This document shows positions 25,090-34,115 of a stretch of 49,034 nucleotides of DNA, piece by piece. A program made the translations under genes and the position numbers. The stretch covers positions 1-49,034 of the forward strand of contig NZ_BMHK01000026.1 in assembly GCF_014640675.1 (NCBI RefSeq), given 5' to 3'. Position 1 is the first letter of the stretch; every line of letters starts with the position of its first letter. The stretch comes from Novosphingobium endophyticum. Its GTDB lineage: Bacteria; Pseudomonadota; Alphaproteobacteria; Sphingomonadales; Sphingomonadaceae. The notes under the pieces are model-generated. The model was not told the origin of the DNA, made no database searches, and saw only the letters and a list, made by a program, of their open reading frames with translations.

Positions 25090-27522
25090 ATGAAGCGTTT
25101 TTACCGTGTACTGCCGGCTGTTGCGCTGGCTTCCTGCGCTTCCGTGGCCCTTGCCCAGAGCGAGGCGCCGACGACAGCTCCCGAACCGACTCCGGTGCAC
25201 CCCGAACTGTGGCCTGCGGCCAAAAGCCCGGGCCTGCTCGACGCGAAGACCGAGGCCCGAATCACGCGGATCATGGCGCGCATGAGCCTGCGCGAGAAGA
25301 TCGGTCAGATGATCCAGGCCGACACCGCCTCGATCAAACCGGAAGATCTCAGGCAATACCCGCTCGGCTCGATCCTGGCCGGCGGCAATTCGCCGCCGAT
25401 CGGCGCGCCGGATCGGTCGCCGGCCTCCGCCTGGATTGCCACGGTTCGGGCCTTCGACACCGTCGCGATGGGAAAGCGCGCCGGCCACGAACCGATCCCC
25501 ATAATGTTCGGTATCGATGCCGTGCATGGCAACAGCAACGTGGTGGGCGCTACCATCTTCCCGCACAACAGCGCATTGGGCGCCATGCACGACCCGGCCC
25601 TGATGCGCCGGATTGGCCGTGCGACGGCAGTAGAAACCGCGGCCGCGGGTATACACTGGGCCTTCGGTCCCACACTCGCCGTGCCGCAGGACGATCGCTG
25701 GGGGCGGGCCTACGAAGGCTATTCCGAAGATCCCGCGCTGGTTGCCGCCTACGCCGGGCCGATGGTGGAAGGTCTGCAAGGCAAGCCGGGTTCACGTACC
25801 ACCGTGCAAGCCGGTCATGTCGCGGCCAGCGTCAAGCATTTCGTGGGCGACGGCGGGACCAGGGACGGGATTGATCAGGGCGACACGCAAGTCGACGAGA
25901 ATACCCTCATCCATACCCATGGCGCCGGCTATCCCAAGGCGGTCGATGCCGGAACCATGACTGTCATGGCCTCCTTCTCAAGCTGGAACGGGGTCAAGAT
26001 GCACGGCAACAAGGCCCTCCTGACCGACGTGCTCAAAGGCCGCATGGGCTTCGATGGCTTCATCGTCGGCGACTGGAACGGGCATGGCCAGATCCCCGGC
26101 TGTACCAACACCGATTGTCCCGCGACGTTCAACGCGGGCCTCGACATGGCCATGGCCCCCGACAGCTGGAAGGGCCTGTTCGAATCGACGCTCGCCGCTG
26201 CCCAATCCGGCAAGATTCCAATGGCGCGCATCGACGATGCCGTGCGCCGCATCCTGCGCGTGAAGATCAAGCTGGGACTGTTCGATCCGGCCCGGCCCAA
26301 TGAGGCAAGGCCGCAGGAAATCGGTTCGCCCGAACACCGCGCGATCGCGCGGCAGGCCGTGCGCGAAAGCCTCGTCCTGCTCAAGAACGAGGGCGTACTT
26401 CCGATCAAGACCAGCGCCACCGTGCTCGTCGCAGGCGACGCGGCCGACGATATCGGCCGGCAGTCGGGCGGCTGGACCCTTTCGTGGCAGGGCGACGGCA
26501 ACACCAATGCCGATTTCCCCGGCGCGACGTCGATCTATGCCGGAATTTCCGAGGCCATGAAGGCCGGTGGCGGCAAGGCCGTGCTCTCGACCGACGGCAC
26601 CTTCGCTGAAAAGCCCGATGTGGCCGTGGTCGTATTCGGCGAGGAGCCTTACGCGGAATTGCGCGGGGACGTCCGCACGCTGGAGTTCCAGCTCGGCGAC
26701 AAGAAGGCGCTGGCGCTATTGAAGAAACTCAAGGCGGCGGGCATCCCCACGGTTTCCGTGTTCCTTTCCGGGAGGCCGCTCTGGGTCAATCCGGAAATCA
26801 ACCAGTCCGACGCCTTCGTCGCCGCATGGTTCCCCGGATCGGAAGGCGCGGGGGTGGCCGACGTGCTCGTGGGCGGCAATGCCGACTTTCACGGCACGCT
26901 CTCCTTCAGTTGGCCGAAAACGGCGGCGCAATTCACCCTCAACAAGGGGCAACCGGACTATGACCCGCTTTTCCCACTCGGCTATGGCCTGACTTATGCG
27001 AACGGCGGTCACGTCGACAGATTGGGCGAGGAGCCCGGCATCGATGCCGCCGATGCCAACTCCAGCCTCTTCATTGTCGACGGCATCGTTGCCAGGCCGT
27101 TCGCGCTGGAGACCGGCGAAGCGGTATCCCGCCGCCTGGTAGGCAGCCCCACGCGGCAGGAAGGCGCGATTCAGCTTGCCTGGTCCGGCGCGGGAACCGC
27201 CTCGATCCTCGGCCCGAACCTGACGCTGGAACGCGAAGCGAATGCCGAGATGAACGTCGAGATCACGTACCGCCTCGACAAGGCCGCCGGCGGCCCCGTG
27301 ACCCTGGCGCTTGGCTCCGGGCCGGTGCGCATTGGCGAGGCGCTTGGCCAGCCGGGTGAATGGCGCAAGCTGCGCATCCCGCTCAAGTGCTTTGCCAACC
27401 ACGGAACCTATCTGGGCGGCATCAGCCGTCCCTTCACGCTGAACGCCGACAGCCCTCTCGCCATCTCCATCTCCGACTTGCGCCTCGCAACTGATCCCGC
27501 CGGCGCGGTCTGCCCCGAGTAA
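25090..27522 (+). CDS. GH3 beta-glucosidase (exo-beta-glucanase type), exported
   Basis: The 810-aa enzyme has an export signal (residues 1-22; VALASC also fits a lipobox at C16). The GH3 barrel has MSLREKIGQM, GIDAVHGNSNV, RWGRAYEGYSEDP and KHFVGDGG, with nucleophile D328 in GFIVGDWNG. The alpha/beta sandwich domain follows (ESLVLLKNEGVLPI, VVVFGEEPYAE, which holds the likely acid/base Glu). A C-terminal beta-sandwich (about 640-810) is similar to marine ExoP-type enzymes. It would cleave glucose from the trimmed cello-oligosaccharide backbone. Confidence 0.92.
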   Translation: MKRFYRVLPAVALASCASVALAQSEAPTTAPEPTPVHPELWPAAKSPGLLDAKTEARITRIMARMSLREKIGQMIQADTASIKPEDLRQYPLGSILAGGNSPPIGAPDRSPASAWIATVRAFDTVAMGKRAGHEPIPIMFGIDAVHGNSNVVGATIFPHNSALGAMHDPALMRRIGRATAVETAAAGIHWAFGPTLAVPQDDRWGRAYEGYSEDPALVAAYAGPMVEGLQGKPGSRTTVQAGHVAASVKHFVGDGGTRDGIDQGDTQVDENTLIHTHGAGYPKAVDAGTMTVMASFSSWNGVKMHGNKALLTDVLKGRMGFDGFIVGDWNGHGQIPGCTNTDCPATFNAGLDMAMAPDSWKGLFESTLAAAQSGKIPMARIDDAVRRILRVKIKLGLFDPARPNEARPQEIGSPEHRAIARQAVRESLVLLKNEGVLPIKTSATVLVAGDAADDIGRQSGGWTLSWQGDGNTNADFPGATSIYAGISEAMKAGGGKAVLSTDGTFAEKPDVAVVVFGEEPYAELRGDVRTLEFQLGDKKALALLKKLKAAGIPTVSVFLSGRPLWVNPEINQSDAFVAAWFPGSEGAGVADVLVGGNADFHGTLSFSWPKTAAQFTLNKGQPDYDPLFPLGYGLTYANGGHVDRLGEEPGIDAADANSSLFIVDGIVARPFALETGEAVSRRLVGSPTRQEGAIQLAWSGAGTASILGPNLTLEREANAEMNVEITYRLDKAAGGPVTLALGSGPVRIGEALGQPGEWRKLRIPLKCFANHGTYLGGISRPFTLNADSPLAISISDLRLATDPAGAVCPE

Positions 27523-27534
27523 GGAGACCGATCG

Positions 27535-28533
27535 ATGACCGACGGAGTCCCGACCTCGCGCCGCGCCCTGCTTGGCGGAATGGCTGCCGCGGGCCTTGTG
27601 GCAACGATGAGCACGAACAAGGCCGTCGCAGGCCCGACCGCGATCACCTATTCGGGACCGACCATTCCGCTCTGGCCGGGCAAGCCGCCCGGAGCGCCCG
27701 CAAACCTGCCGGTGCGCAAAGTCGAGCAGCGCAGCACCGACGCTGCGTTCGACGACCGCTGGATCACCGGGATCGCCTCACCATCCCTCGAAGTCCGGCG
27801 CCCGGCTTACGCCGATGGCTCCGCCGTCATCCTGATCCCCGGCGGCGGATACGGCTTCCTCGCCCTGGACAATGAAGGGGAGGAGCAGGCGCGATGGCTG
27901 ACTGAGCGAGGCGTGACCTGCTTTATCCTGCTTTATCGCCTCCCCGGCGAGGGTTGGGCGAACCGTGCGACCGTCCCGCTGCAGGATGCCCAGCGCGCCG
28001 TGCGGCTGGTCCGCGCACGCGTCGGCGAATTTGGCATTGACCCCAAGCGCGTCGCGGTGCTCGGCTTTTCCGCCGGAGGACATCTGGCGGGAAGCCTCGC
28101 CACGCGTTTCGACGAGGTGGTCTACACCCCGGTCGACAGCGCCGACCAGTTGCCTGCGCACCCCGACCTTGCCGGCATGATCTATCCGGTGGTCAGTCTT
28201 TCCGCGCCCTTCACGCATGCCGGGTCGCGCGATAATTTGCTCGGAAAGGGCGCGAGCGAAGCGCAGCGCCGGGCAGGTTCGGTGGAGACCCGCGTAAACG
28301 GGCGGACACCTCCGGTCTTCCTCACAGCGTCGAGCGATGACGGCCTCGTCCCGATCGGCAATAGCCTTGCCCTGTACAATGCCATGCTGGCCCGGCAGCG
28401 TCCTGCCGAATTCCACGGGTTCGACAAGGGCGGCCACGGCTTTGGTGTCCGCCTGCCCGACAGCATCCCCGCCCATGTCTGGCCAGACCTGTTCCACGCC
28501 TGCGGCAAGCGTCACGGAATTTTCATGGCGTGA
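27535..28533 (+). CDS. Exported alpha/beta-hydrolase esterase (acetyl-xylan-esterase-like)
   Basis: The 332-aa protein has a twin-arginine signal (SRRALLGGMAAAGLVA, residues 8-23). The alpha/beta-hydrolase core has an HGGG-like PGGGYGFLA oxyanion loop, nucleophile S179 in GFSAGGH, an acid at D268 or D269 in SSDDGLVP and H301 in GGHGFG. This is the BD-FAE/acetyl-esterase group often found beside plant-glycan glycosidases. The ribosome site AAGGAG precedes ATG 27535, 12 bp after GH3. Deacetylation of xyloglucan or xylan oligosaccharides is inferred from context. Confidence 0.85.
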   Translation: MTDGVPTSRRALLGGMAAAGLVATMSTNKAVAGPTAITYSGPTIPLWPGKPPGAPANLPVRKVEQRSTDAAFDDRWITGIASPSLEVRRPAYADGSAVILIPGGGYGFLALDNEGEEQARWLTERGVTCFILLYRLPGEGWANRATVPLQDAQRAVRLVRARVGEFGIDPKRVAVLGFSAGGHLAGSLATRFDEVVYTPVDSADQLPAHPDLAGMIYPVVSLSAPFTHAGSRDNLLGKGASEAQRRAGSVETRVNGRTPPVFLTASSDDGLVPIGNSLALYNAMLARQRPAEFHGFDKGGHGFGVRLPDSIPAHVWPDLFHACGKRHGIFMA

Positions 28534-29324
28534 AGCGCCTGGTCTTCCTCCTGCCTGCCGCCGCCTTGTCGATCGCCGCCGGCGAACCGGATCATTACCA
28601 GTCGAGCCCCGAGCGCCGCACGGTCGTTGACGAGCGCGATTGGGGGCCATGGGCGGGGCCGTTCCGCGAAAAGCTGGTGCCCTCGCTCATGCAGGACTTC
28701 GGCGAGCGGTATATCTACGCGCCCGCCAACGCCGCCCTGCCCCCGCCGGCGAAAGGCGAAGACCGCGTGGTGTTCATCGGCGATTCGATCACCGACCTGT
28801 GGGACCTTGCGAAGTATTTTCCCGGTAAGCCCTACGTCAACAGGGGGATCGGCAGCCAGGTTACGGCACAGATGCTGGTGCGCTTCGAACAGGATGTCGT
28901 CGCCCTCAAGCCAAGCGCGGTTGTGATACTGGGAGGCGTCAACGACATCACGGGCTTCCTGCAGGTCGAGAGCGAGGACGGCATCGTCTCGAACATCGAG
29001 GCCATGGCCGATATCGCCGACCGGCACGGAATCCACGTCGTGCTCTGCTCAATCCTGCCGGTGACCAACACCCGCGCCGCCGGCCATGTCGTGGAGGAAC
29101 GCAAGCCCACCGCGCTGCGCCGGATCAACGCCCAGCTTCGGACACTGGCAGACACGCGCGGCTATGGCTTCGCGGACTATGCTCCGGCCCTTGCCGACTC
29201 GAACGGGCTGATGCAGGCCGATCTGACCCGCGACGGCCTCCACCCGCTACCGGCGGGCTATGCGCGAATGGCCCCGATAGCCGAGGCGGCCATTCGCGAG
29301 ACGCTGCTTCAAGGTAACAACTGA
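28530..29324 (+). CDS. SGNH/GDSL-family hydrolase, exported
   Basis: The 264-aa protein starts at GTG 28530, overlapping the esterase stop as GTGA. It has a short signal (KRLVFLLPAAALSIAAG). SGNH blocks are FIGDSITDLW (S86), NRGIGSQ (Gly), GGVNDI (N138) and the C-terminal DGLHPLPAGY (Asp and His). Members act as carbohydrate acetylesterases. With the preceding alpha/beta-hydrolase this gives two different esterase folds in tandem, possibly for different acetyl positions. Confidence 0.87.
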   Translation: MKRLVFLLPAAALSIAAGEPDHYQSSPERRTVVDERDWGPWAGPFREKLVPSLMQDFGERYIYAPANAALPPPAKGEDRVVFIGDSITDLWDLAKYFPGKPYVNRGIGSQVTAQMLVRFEQDVVALKPSAVVILGGVNDITGFLQVESEDGIVSNIEAMADIADRHGIHVVLCSILPVTNTRAAGHVVEERKPTALRRINAQLRTLADTRGYGFADYAPALADSNGLMQADLTRDGLHPLPAGYARMAPIAEAAIRETLLQGNN

Positions 29325-29396
29325 ACGACGACGCCCCCTGTGCCAGGCCCGGAAATCCGGCATCCGAAGCGCGGCCTAAAGACGCCTCCCCGAGCA

Positions 29397-29411
29397 TGTT
29401 AGCGTTTAACA
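29397..29411. promoter_or_regulatory. LacI-type palindrome before TonB receptor 1 (distal)
   Basis: TGTTAGCGTTTAACA has inverted TGTTA/TAACA arms and the AGCG core of LacI operators. It resembles the sites before GH3 and xylX (shared TAGCG and AACA). It lies 167 bp before the receptor start, in the first free DNA after the esterase operon. Confidence 0.45.
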
Positions 29412-29510
29412 TTTTTGGGTTGCACTCACTTGTTTGGCGCATTAAGCATACTAATCAGACCAGCCGATCCTTGTGAAGGATTCGTGCGGTCGGTTGAGTG
29501 TCGCAAAAAG

Positions 29511-29524
29511 TGATAGCGCTATTG
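29511..29524. promoter_or_regulatory. LacI-type palindrome before TonB receptor 1 (proximal)
   Basis: TGATAGCGCTATTG contains a perfect 10-bp palindrome (ATAGCGCTAT), flanked by A- and T-runs. The centre AGCGCT is the usual LacI/GalR-family core. It is 40 bp before the preferred receptor start. Confidence 0.5.
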
Positions 29525-29563
29525 TTTTTGGCGGAATGTCACTGAATAATGGAGGGGTGGAAC

Positions 29564-32530
29564 GTGACCAACTTGGATCAATTTCGTTCGAAGGCTGTGG
29601 GCCGCGGAAGTCGGAGCATCCTTCGGATAGGGGTGTCCGCAGTAGCGCTGGCGGCGGCCGCTCTGCCGGGCGCCGCATGGGCGCAGGACTCATCCGCCCC
29701 GGACGAACTGGCTTCGGGTGAGCAGGAAGCAACAATCGTCGTCACCGGTATTCGCGCCTCGCTGGAAAGCGCGCGCGGCCGCAAGCGCAATTCCGAAGAG
29801 GTCATGGATTCCATCACCGCCCAGGACATCGGCGCCCTTCCGGACCGGTCGGTTTCCGAAGCCCTGCAGCGCATCCCCGGCGTCACGTTGCAGCGCACGA
29901 ATGACGCGCGCGATCCGGCACGGCTTTCGGGCGAAGGCGGCGGCGTTTTCATTCGCGGCCTGTCCTTCGTTCGCTCCGAACTCAATGGCCGCGACGTGTT
30001 CTCCGCCGCGAACGGCCGTTCGCTGTCCTTCGAGGACATTTCGGCCGATCTCATGTCGGCCGTTGACGTCTACAAGAACCCTTCAGCCGATCACATCGAA
30101 GGAGGCATCAGCGGCACGGTCGACTTGCGTACGCGCAAGCCGTTCGACGCGCCCGGCTTCGTCGGCGCCTTCTCGGGCGACATCAACTACGCGGACCTTC
30201 GCGGAAAGAGCTTCATCTCGGGCAGCGCCCTGGTCAGCAATCGCTGGGATACGCCGTTGGGTGAGATCGGCGTGCTGGTCTCCTACTCGGTCAGCAACAT
30301 CGGCAACCGCACCGATTCCATTTCGACTGGCCGCTATGTTCCGACGGTCCTTGAAAGTGATGTGAACGGGTATTCGGCGGGTGATACCGTGTATGTTTCC
30401 AACAGCATGGGCTATCGCCGCATCGACTGGCAGCAGAAGCGCACCGCCTTCGATAGTTCGATCCAGTGGCGTCCGTCGAGCACGCTGACGTTCACCGGAG
30501 AGGCGTTGATTTCCAAGGCCACGCCGAACGATCTTGAATTCGCCATGGGCGACTACAACCAGCCGGCGGCGGAAACCCCCACCTTCCAGTTCGGCGACGC
30601 GGGCGAACTGATCTCGGGCGTTGCCCATAACCGTCAGCTCAACATGAACACCCGAGCAGGCAGGCAGAAGAAAAAGACGCAGGACTATTCGTTCAGGGCC
30701 GAGTGGATTCCGGACGATCACTGGACGTTCTCGACCGACGTGCAATATGTGAAGTCGACGGCCAAGGTGTACAGCATGACCGCCTTCACCGGCGTCAGCG
30801 TTCCGGCCACGTTCGACTTCGACTTGTCGGGCAATACGCCCCAGCTCAGCATAACTCCCACCAATCCCGCGCAATCGTTCGCGGACAAGAGCCTCGGCTG
30901 GTGGGCCGCGGCGATGGACCACCTTGAGGACAACGAAGCCGATCAGTGGAGCTGGCGCGGCGATGCCGAGTACAATTTCGACGACGACGGCGGCTTCCTG
31001 AAGTCGATCAAGGTCGGCGCTCGGTGGACCGATCGCAGCGCCATTACGCGCCAGACACCCTACAACTGGGGCATCCTCTCCGCGCAATACTGGCTTCCGG
31101 GCAGCGAGGTCTATCTGGATGAGACCGGATATCCCGGCGGACCGCAGGTTTCCGACCTTCCGCAACAGTCGCGGTTCGTTACTTACCCGAACTTCTTCCG
31201 GGGAGAGACTGGCAACCCCAGCAGCGGCCTGTGGTTCCCGGCTCCGGGGCTGGTAACCCAGGACACCGCTCATGCCTATAGCTACCTGGAGGCAGCCAAG
31301 AGCATTGACTGGGGCTGGACTCCGTTGAGCGACGACTTTTCGCAGACGACCAGCGGCGGAGGCATCAACGACCAGTCACAGGAGACATGGGCGGGCTATG
31401 CCGTTGCGCGGTTTGGGCTGGACGAAAGCCCTGTCGGCCAGTTTGACGGCAACATCGGCGTGCGGGTCGTGCATACCAAAGTCGGCGCTGTGGGGTCGGC
31501 CATCGGTGTCGGCACGCCTACGGTTGGCTGTACCGGCGACTGCACCGACTACTTCGCTGCCTTGACCTTCATCCAGGGAGATCTCGGAACCACGGAAACA
31601 AGAGGCAGCAACAGCTACACCGACGTGCTGCCCAGCCTGAATCTGCGCTTCTTTGCCACTGACGACCTGCAGGTTCGCTTTGCCGCGTCGAAGGCCATTT
31701 CGCGCCCCAGCTTCACCCAACTCAACCCCTACACTGCGCTGAACTTCTCGTTCAACCCGGACGGCACGCCTAACGCCACCGGCGTCGGCGGTCGGGCCAC
31801 GCCGTTTACCGGCTCCGCCGGCAACCCCGATCTCAAGCCAACGCGCGCCACCAATCTCGATCTCAGCTTCGAGTATTATTTCGGCCGTTCCAACAGCCTG
31901 ACGCTCGGCCTGTTCTACAAGGACATCAAGGATTACATCTTCGCGGGCCTTGTCGCACGGGACTACACCAGCAACGGACAGACTCTCACGTTTGACGTGA
32001 CGCAGCAGACCAACGGCTCGCAGGGCACGATCAAGGGCGCGGAACTGGCCTATACCCAGTTCTTCGACTTCCTGCCGGGCGCCCTCGGTGGTCTGGGCTT
32101 TAGCGGCAACGTGACTTACGTCGACTCGACCGGCGGCAAGAACACTGCCGTCAACGTGTTCGACCCCAACCAGACGACCAACGCCGGCCTGGATCTGCCG
32201 CTCGAGGGTCTGTCGAAGTGGTCATACAACCTAGCTGGTATCTACGAGAAGCACGGCATCTCCGCGCGCGTCGCCTACAACTGGCGTTCGAGCTATCTGC
32301 TGACCACCTCCGCGGCAAACATCAATTATCCGGTCTGGTCGGATTCCTACGGTCAGCTCGATGCTTCGATCCTCCTGACGGTGAACGAGCACTTCAAGAT
32401 CGGCCTGCAGGGTACCAACCTTCTGTCTTCCCGCACATTCCTGCGCGTGGGCGATCCGGGCCTCAAGCCGCGCTACAGCTGGACCGAAACGGACCGGCGC
32501 GTGGCCATGGTCGTCCGCACCCGATTCTGA
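29564..32530 (+). CDS. TonB-dependent receptor 1 (large carbohydrate-type)
   Basis: This outer-membrane transporter of about 988 aa has a signal peptide (ends PGAAWAQ), a TonB box near TIVVTGIRASLESA, and a plug domain (QDIGALPDRSVSEALQRIPGV, GVFIRGLSFVRSELNGRD, VDVYKNPSADHIEGGISGTVDLRTRKPF). The 22-strand barrel ends in an aromatic C-terminus (VAMVVRTRF). The plug and length fit the large receptors that import plant oligosaccharides in Caulobacter, Xanthomonas and sphingomonads. The GTG at 29564 is preferred because GGAGGGG lies just before it; an ATG at 29549 has none. Xyloglucan oligosaccharide uptake is inferred. Confidence 0.92.
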   Translation: MTNLDQFRSKAVGRGSRSILRIGVSAVALAAAALPGAAWAQDSSAPDELASGEQEATIVVTGIRASLESARGRKRNSEEVMDSITAQDIGALPDRSVSEALQRIPGVTLQRTNDARDPARLSGEGGGVFIRGLSFVRSELNGRDVFSAANGRSLSFEDISADLMSAVDVYKNPSADHIEGGISGTVDLRTRKPFDAPGFVGAFSGDINYADLRGKSFISGSALVSNRWDTPLGEIGVLVSYSVSNIGNRTDSISTGRYVPTVLESDVNGYSAGDTVYVSNSMGYRRIDWQQKRTAFDSSIQWRPSSTLTFTGEALISKATPNDLEFAMGDYNQPAAETPTFQFGDAGELISGVAHNRQLNMNTRAGRQKKKTQDYSFRAEWIPDDHWTFSTDVQYVKSTAKVYSMTAFTGVSVPATFDFDLSGNTPQLSITPTNPAQSFADKSLGWWAAAMDHLEDNEADQWSWRGDAEYNFDDDGGFLKSIKVGARWTDRSAITRQTPYNWGILSAQYWLPGSEVYLDETGYPGGPQVSDLPQQSRFVTYPNFFRGETGNPSSGLWFPAPGLVTQDTAHAYSYLEAAKSIDWGWTPLSDDFSQTTSGGGINDQSQETWAGYAVARFGLDESPVGQFDGNIGVRVVHTKVGAVGSAIGVGTPTVGCTGDCTDYFAALTFIQGDLGTTETRGSNSYTDVLPSLNLRFFATDDLQVRFAASKAISRPSFTQLNPYTALNFSFNPDGTPNATGVGGRATPFTGSAGNPDLKPTRATNLDLSFEYYFGRSNSLTLGLFYKDIKDYIFAGLVARDYTSNGQTLTFDVTQQTNGSQGTIKGAELAYTQFFDFLPGALGGLGFSGNVTYVDSTGGKNTAVNVFDPNQTTNAGLDLPLEGLSKWSYNLAGIYEKHGISARVAYNWRSSYLLTTSAANINYPVWSDSYGQLDASILLTVNEHFKIGLQGTNLLSSRTFLRVGDPGLKPRYSWTETDRRVAMVVRTRF

Positions 32531-32543
32531 TAGCTCCTCCCAA

Positions 32544-32576
32544 GGCCCCCGGCCCGGTTATTCCGGACCGGGGGCC
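32544..32576 (+). terminator. Strong hairpin after TonB receptor 1
   Basis: Two 14-base arms (32544-32557 and 32563-32576) pair with one mismatch around a five-base loop, 14 bp after the receptor stop. No T-run follows; the bases after are GGTCGG. It may be a partial terminator or an mRNA processing barrier that lowers halogenase expression relative to the receptor. Confidence 0.5.
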
Positions 32577-32600
32577 GGTCGGACAAGCGGGAGAGGCCTC

Positions 32601-34115
32601 ATGAACGGGCCAGGCGGACAGATCACACGATACATCGTCGCCGGCGGCGGCAGCGCGGGCTGGATCGCGGCTGCCGTCCTTGCGCGTTTTCTTCCGCCTT
32701 CCGTGGCGCACATCACGTTGGTTGAATCCGAGGAAATCGGCATCATCGGCGTCGGCGAAGCAACCGTCCCGCTGATCGGCCAGCTCAATGCCCTGCTTGG
32801 CATCCACGAGCCGGATTTCGTCTCCGCCACCAATGGCACTTTCAAGCTCGGGATCGAGTTCGTCGATTGGGGTGAAAAGGGAAACCGGCACTTCCACGGC
32901 TTCGGTGATTTCGGAGCGGACATTGCTGGCCTGCCTGCCCACCAGCATTGGCTGAGGCTTCGCAAGAGCAGCCCGATTGCGCCGCTCGACGATTGGTCGG
33001 TGCCCTGGGCCCTGGCCAAGCGTGACCGCTTCGCACCGCCGCAGTCGATGAAAGGCGAGGCAGCGGAGTTCCGCCACGCCTATCACTTCGATGCGGCGCT
33101 CTATGCCGCCTACCTTCGCCGGCTTGCCGAGAGCAAGGGCGTGAGGCGCGTCGAAGGCCGCATCGTCGAAACCGCACGTGATGCCGAATCCGGCCTTGTC
33201 TCACACCTTGTCCTCGACGGCGGCCGCCACATCGAGGGCGATGTCTTCATCGACTGCACCGGCTTCGCCTCGCTGCTTCTGGGACAGGCCATGGGCGTCC
33301 CTTACCGCGACTGGAGCGAATGGCTTCCCTGCGACCGCGCCGCAGCGGTCCCCTCCAGCCGCGCCGGGCGTCTGACACCCTTGACGCGTTCGACCGCCCT
33401 GCCCGCCGGCTGGCAATGGCGCATCCCGCTGCAGAGCCGCACAGGCAACGGCCATGTCTACGCCAGCCGCTTCATCTCCGACGACGAAGCCATCGCACAG
33501 CTTCTGGCCCACATCGACGGGGAGCAACTCGCCGAACCTCGGCTGCTGCGTTTCACGCCGGGACGCCGCGAACGGTTCTGGGCGGGCAATGTCATCGCCA
33601 TCGGTCTTTCGGCCGGATTTCTGGAACCTCTGGAATCCACGGCGATCCAGCTGATCCAGGGCGGTGTCGCGCGGATCATCGAATTCCTGCCTTCCGCCCG
33701 CCCGGATCCCGCTCTGGCGGCGGAATACAACCGCCAGACCGTGCTCGAATACGAGCGCATCCGCGATTTCATCATCGCCCATTATTGCCGTACGCGGCGC
33801 GACGAACCGCTCTGGCGCGAGGTGGCGGCGATGGACCTGCCGGAAACGCTGGCACACAAGCTTGATGTCTGGGACGCTTGCGGCCGTATTCCCCTGTACG
33901 ATCTGGAATCGCATCAGGAGCCGAGCTGGGTCGCGGTCCTCGTGGGCCAGGGCGTCCTGCCGCGCGGTTATAACCCCCGCGCCGACATCCTGCCCGAAGA
34001 CCAGATCCGAACCCGCATGGAACAGCGCTGCGGCTTCCTCGCGCAAATCGCCGAGCGTATGCCGGCACACGACGAATTCATCTCGCGCACTTGCGCTGCC
34101 CGCGAGCTGGCATGA
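32601..34115 (+). CDS. Flavin-dependent halogenase family protein 1 (tryptophan-halogenase-like)
   Basis: The 504-aa protein belongs to the PrnA/tryptophan 7-halogenase family. FAD binding is at residues 11-20 (YIVAGGGSAG). K82 in NGTFKLGIEF matches the essential Lys79 of PrnA. The GWQWRIPLQ motif is present, and E345 in LEPLEST matches PrnA Glu346. It should oxidise halide using FADH2 from a reductase. The natural substrate of the TonB-associated branch is unsettled; related enzymes (BrvH type) brominate indoles. GGAGAGG precedes ATG 32601. It overlaps halogenase 2 by four bases. Confidence 0.9.
   Translation: MNGPGGQITRYIVAGGGSAGWIAAAVLARFLPPSVAHITLVESEEIGIIGVGEATVPLIGQLNALLGIHEPDFVSATNGTFKLGIEFVDWGEKGNRHFHGFGDFGADIAGLPAHQHWLRLRKSSPIAPLDDWSVPWALAKRDRFAPPQSMKGEAAEFRHAYHFDAALYAAYLRRLAESKGVRRVEGRIVETARDAESGLVSHLVLDGGRHIEGDVFIDCTGFASLLLGQAMGVPYRDWSEWLPCDRAAAVPSSRAGRLTPLTRSTALPAGWQWRIPLQSRTGNGHVYASRFISDDEAIAQLLAHIDGEQLAEPRLLRFTPGRRERFWAGNVIAIGLSAGFLEPLESTAIQLIQGGVARIIEFLPSARPDPALAAEYNRQTVLEYERIRDFIIAHYCRTRRDEPLWREVAAMDLPETLAHKLDVWDACGRIPLYDLESHQEPSWVAVLVGQGVLPRGYNPRADILPEDQIRTRMEQRCGFLAQIAERMPAHDEFISRTCAARELA

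Noticed and set aside
29549..29563. ATG at 29549 as start of TonB receptor 1
   Set aside because: GGAGGGG falls after this ATG and just before GTG 29564, so the GTG is more likely. The receptor itself is not in doubt.
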